A stretch of DNA of 17,808 nt, from positions 1 to 17,808 of the forward strand of contig JAOZVT010000166.1 in the NCBI GenBank assembly GCA_025869455.1, read 5' to 3'. The notes beneath the pieces were generated by a model. That model was not told the DNA's origin. It saw nothing but the letters and a program-made list of their open reading frames with translations, and made no database searches. Made by a program: the position numbers and the translations under genes. Below are positions 16,401-17,808 of this stretch, piece by piece. Position 1 is the first letter of the stretch, and the number at the start of each line of letters is the position of its first letter. The DNA is from Prosthecobacter sp. (lineage in GTDB: Bacteria; Verrucomicrobiota; Verrucomicrobiia; Verrucomicrobiales; Verrucomicrobiaceae).

Positions 16401-16596
16401 CAAAACCCAGGATGACCAGCTCACGCATCACTTCTCGCGTAAGCTCATCGGCTTTGCGTTGGGGCGTCAGGTGCTGCCAACGGACAAGAAACTGATGGAA
16501 AAGATCAAGACAGATCTTGCCGCCAACAACGGCCACTTTTCCTCAGCCGTTCTCGCCATTGTCCAAAGCCGCCAGTTCCTCAACAAGCGCCTGTAA
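13420..16596 (+). CDS. Exported DUF1587/DUF1595/DUF1592/DUF1588/DUF1585 protein with two haem c motifs
   Basis: A 1058-residue protein; translation more likely starts at the ATG at 13438 (MNPSAHFFVFMSLAATLHAA), which gives a proper signal peptide. Domain order: a planctomycete cytochrome c-like segment with CYDCH at 40-44 and a GEMPPED turn; DUF1587 at about 121-185 (VTLRRLTNAEYDYTIRDLTG); a spacer of about 400 residues; DUF1595 near 610-672 (ASQAWRRPTTQAE...SPNFLYKTE); DUF1592 near 715-910 (WELASRLSYFLWSSQPD...RTSPVLRGNW); DUF1588 with a second CSGCH at 939-943 (GCHDRIDPLGFALEGFD); and C-terminal DUF1585 (LTHHFSRKLIGFALGRQVLP). A Lys/Thr/Val-rich insert of about 40 residues separates DUF1595 from DUF1592. 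The usual DUF1552 partner gene does not follow. It is presumably a periplasmic c-type redox protein; the substrate is unknown. Confidence 0.9.
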   Translation: MPMLYRMNPSAHFFVFMSLAATLHAAPEWKSVQPMLAETCYDCHNGKKTKGGVDLERLDKDPSVEKEYALWEKVQDVVNKGEMPPEDETQLTAEEKKKLLTWATGALDYVAAANAGDPGPVTLRRLTNAEYDYTIRDLTGIDYGLGKEFQPDGGGGEGFANTGDTLFVNPAQLDKYLAAARKLADHATILPGTGITFSPQRVGLRGTAQVKGQSQQALYVWYQKMSGPFLPNFDRELHEADYMLACWKWKHKDLTGATSLEQLAKDAKLSVPFLTNWWNMLNDTKTQSRFLDLTKVPWRNLPGPDAAKPKEVPAPVLAGLQTIEEQRHSWNHPDKPGSGVQRRQQDADGIRTYGGTRVPTQGKRAFHVVLGDIGDGNGGDYVTFTGLTFRKKGKNYEYAPYMRQLLTGDKKSLKDIESGKPAPKDVTADLLKKRIAETTKALSYFGKDPLGKNGIGENVLAAKAPVVITLPLPEDTAEVFGAGRLDMRNPEVDQATVQWTLCVDTPPNPKDIIPGVLTVWKRNTDAHRRTMADFSRMKAVFPDMYERRLEEVAKNFYSSRPGPGVYYFSDEQLLKLLPEQEKRHWEQMRTDWEYVSRDTLKKDQQEKYDELMRQNLHRFASQAWRRPTTQAERTLLSKLYQDGLTKDLDRESAAREVVTLILVSPNFLYKTEVGTSNAQILASQDKGQPANKVTAKSNTVVPAGKSEGQAKPVDTIVPTEVSLNAWELASRLSYFLWSSQPDWQLRKAATDGSLLKPEVLTAQVKRMLKDPKAEAMAKEFAGQWLEFKGFEKHSAVDDKKFPQFTPELRKDMDRETTLFFTNLIREDRPVQEIVGADYTFLNERLAKHYGVPGITGEEFRKVTVKAQHRGGLLGQGSLLTKTSRSHRTSPVLRGNWLLQAVLGTPVPPPPADVPELKEHGAKPATVREMLEQHRASKSCSGCHDRIDPLGFALEGFDAIGRYREKDESGLPLDTSGQVKSGAKFVGFEGLRDYLKTQDDQLTHHFSRKLIGFALGRQVLPTDKKLMEKIKTDLAANNGHFSSAVLAIVQSRQFLNKRL

Positions 16597-16625
16597 GGAA
16601 CCCGAGTTTTAGCTCGTCCAAAGTC

Positions 16626-16676
16626 GGCCAAGCCACTCAACCTGGCTTGGCCTAACAGATGATGGTGCGCTGTTAG
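16626..16676. terminator. Two adjacent hairpins between convergent genes
   Basis: GGCCAAGCCA (16626-16635) pairs perfectly with TGGCTTGGCC (16643-16652) over a 7-base loop. A second stem, CTAACAG (16652-16658) with CTGTTAG (16670-16676), directly follows. Both lie in the 83-base gap between the cytochrome-type gene and the convergent SGNH hydrolase. No T-tract is present, so factor-independent termination is uncertain. The position suits a bidirectional stop. Confidence 0.5.
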
Positions 16677-16679
16677 CGG

Positions 16680-17808
16680 TCACTTCTTAACGGCCTTTTT
16701 AGGCGCAGGTGGCGGCAGGAGACGGACTTCATAGTGCCGCGCTTTTGGTTGAGCCGCCGCGTGGAGCTTCTCTTCATAGTCGCGTCCCAGGGCGATGAGT
16801 GGCTGAGTGCTAGCAATCTTAGCAGCAATGTCCTTTTCCAGGCGTTCACGATCTTCCGGTTTGGCTGCGTCGAGTTTCTTGCGCATGCCTTTGATGCTGC
16901 CCCAGATGTCACGCAGGGGACGCATGGCCTTGTCATTGCGCTCGCGATTCAGCAGCGCCACTTGCAGGGCTTGCTCGTGCTGTGGGGTGGCTGCGTTGTC
17001 TTGCAGTTCAATCTTGGCCGCCAGAATTGTGCTCGCCACCGGTTTGCCAATGGACTGGCCGTCAATCAGAACTTCATACATCCCTGGGGCCAGACCGGAG
17101 ATCTTCAGTCGCTCAGAGCCCAAGCGGTGGCCCGCATGCGTGAGCGTCATGCCTAGCGCGGCTGGCTTGGCGCTTTCCCACTTCATCTTTTCTGCCGAAC
17201 CCGCCTCCGGCACGGCCCACGGCAGGGCAGTGGCGAGGTGGGTGAAAGACACTCCCTTACCCTCAGGCAACGACTTTAAATCGCTTATCTCGGCACCCGC
17301 CGCAGCCATCCATTGCTCCCCACGTTTGTTCAGGGTGATCGAGCTGACTGCCTTACGATCGGGATTGAGTTGGTAAAGGAGATTGTAGGCCATGATGAAC
17401 TGCCCCGCTTCCCCTGGATGGATCGCATCCGGCACCAGGGAGAAGTCTGCCTCTGTGCGACGTGCCGTGAAGGTGAAATCATTCAGCGGCCCCCACAGGT
17501 CCACGCAGGGAAGCCCACGTTGCCCCGCTGTTTCCCGCAGCCAACCCGCGTAGAAACCCAGCACCGCATTGTATTGCGGCGAAAAGCTGCGGTCTTTGAA
17601 TCGATAGGTGGGGTCCTTCATGCGCAGGTCTAACTGATGATGATCAAAAGGAGTCGGCGTAAAGACCACCGTCCGTGCCCCCAGAGCCTCAATGTTTTCC
17701 AGAACCTGAGTCATGTCCTTTTGATACGTGGCAAAAATCTCGGGCGCGAAGTCACTGTACTGACCATCATTCATGCCTAACAGCAAAGTCACGTACTTGG
17801 GTTTGAAT
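16680..17808 (-). CDS. SGNH/GDSL-type hydrolase (N-terminus beyond contig end)
   Basis: The frame is open to the contig end. The first complete codons read FKPKYVTLLLGMNDGQY, SGNH block III with its Asn, so a GTG at 17792 is not the real start; the Gly-Asp-Ser block I lies upstream, outside the window. Block V is PDAIHPGEAGQF, giving the catalytic Asp and His. These enzymes are secreted esterases acting on acyl groups of polysaccharides or related substrates. About 200 residues follow the catalytic part: a short beta region (GLAPGMYEVLIDGQSIG), then long charged helices (MRKKLDAAKPEDRERLEKDI) and a Pro/Lys-rich end (PPPAPKKAVKK). This extension is typical of the planctomycete/verrucomicrobial variant. 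It may extend the set of glycan-trimming enzymes in the window (inference). Confidence 0.85.
   Translation of the reverse strand, partial: FKPKYVTLLLGMNDGQYSDFAPEIFATYQKDMTQVLENIEALGARTVVFTPTPFDHHQLDLRMKDPTYRFKDRSFSPQYNAVLGFYAGWLRETAGQRGLPCVDLWGPLNDFTFTARRTEADFSLVPDAIHPGEAGQFIMAYNLLYQLNPDRKAVSSITLNKRGEQWMAAAGAEISDLKSLPEGKGVSFTHLATALPWAVPEAGSAEKMKWESAKPAALGMTLTHAGHRLGSERLKISGLAPGMYEVLIDGQSIGKPVASTILAAKIELQDNAATPQHEQALQVALLNRERNDKAMRPLRDIWGSIKGMRKKLDAAKPEDRERLEKDIAAKIASTQPLIALGRDYEEKLHAAAQPKARHYEVRLLPPPAPKKAVKK

Larger units (their letters stand above)
2628..17781. repeat. Dispersed over-represented heptamer GCCTAAC (16 copies)
   Basis: Plus-strand GCCTAAC starts at 2628, 8086, 8694, 9529, 10606, 14109, 14576, 14937, 15347, 15411, 16650 and 17775. 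The complement GTTAGGC starts at 5192, 8047, 10390 and 13851. A given heptamer is expected about twice on both strands of this length. Two are intergenic (9529, 16650); the rest lie in different reading frames of different genes. In several cases they force less common codons (CTA, TTA, AGG). TCCTAAC occurs twice more (8266 region and 14235 region). The role is unknown; see findings. Confidence 0.7.

Noticed and set aside
1..17808. Defence system, CRISPR array, prophage, insertion sequence or RNA gene
   Set aside because: Reading both strands, I saw no regularly spaced repeats, transposase or integrase motifs, terminal inverted repeats with target duplications, nuclease or helicase defence genes, or tRNA-like cloverleafs. 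The unpaired ParD-like antitoxin is the only toxin-antitoxin trace.

Overview
The window looks like one short contig from an environmental Verrucomicrobiota (Prosthecobacter/Verrucomicrobiaceae-like; Planctomycetota is the main alternative). The lineage call rests on a family combination typical of these phyla: DUF1501, the DUF1587/DUF1595/DUF1592/DUF1588/DUF1585 multidomain c-type cytochrome, secreted DUF1080 jelly-roll proteins and secreted sulfatases. Nearly all start codons also lack a Shine-Dalgarno sequence. The first 16 bases are Illumina adapter, so the left edge is artificial. Genes run off both ends.

Layout. Bases 17-1387 (-) hold the N-terminal 457 codons of an ADP-forming acyl-CoA synthetase of the GNAT-fused (Pat-like) type. 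It is divergent, across a 0.2 kb spacer with a perfect palindrome, from a DUF1501 gene whose stop overlaps the start of an NADPH-dependent FMN reductase. A rhomboid-like membrane protein that has lost most of its catalytic residues converges on this pair. Next come a small HPF/RaiA-like gene with a strong intrinsic terminator, a convergent IlvD/Edd-family sugar-acid dehydratase with all three Fe-S cysteines of the L-arabinonate dehydratase type, and an orphan ParD-like antitoxin.

The core is a co-directional run of five exported proteins (7200-13101): a DUF1080 protein, a sulfatase, a serine alpha/beta-hydrolase (esterase), a second sulfatase with a C-terminal beta domain, and a second jelly-roll protein. 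A 336-base gene-free stretch with a long hairpin follows. Then comes a 1052-1058 aa two-haem-motif protein (DUF1587/1595/1592/1588/1585), and convergent to it an SGNH/GDSL hydrolase cut by the contig end.

How they may work together (inference): the exported sulfatases, esterases and jelly-roll proteins suggest stepwise trimming of a sulfated and acylated polysaccharide outside the cytoplasm. The sugar-acid dehydratase could process an oxidised pentose or deoxysugar inside. The cytochrome-type protein and the DUF1501 protein belong to families expanded in the same polysaccharide-degrading bacteria, but their biochemical roles are not established.

The least expected signal is not a gene. The heptamer GCCTAAC occurs 16 times (both strands) where about 2 are expected, often by using less common codons (TTA, CTA, AGG). 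I saw no tRNA, rRNA, CRISPR array, insertion sequence or phage gene.
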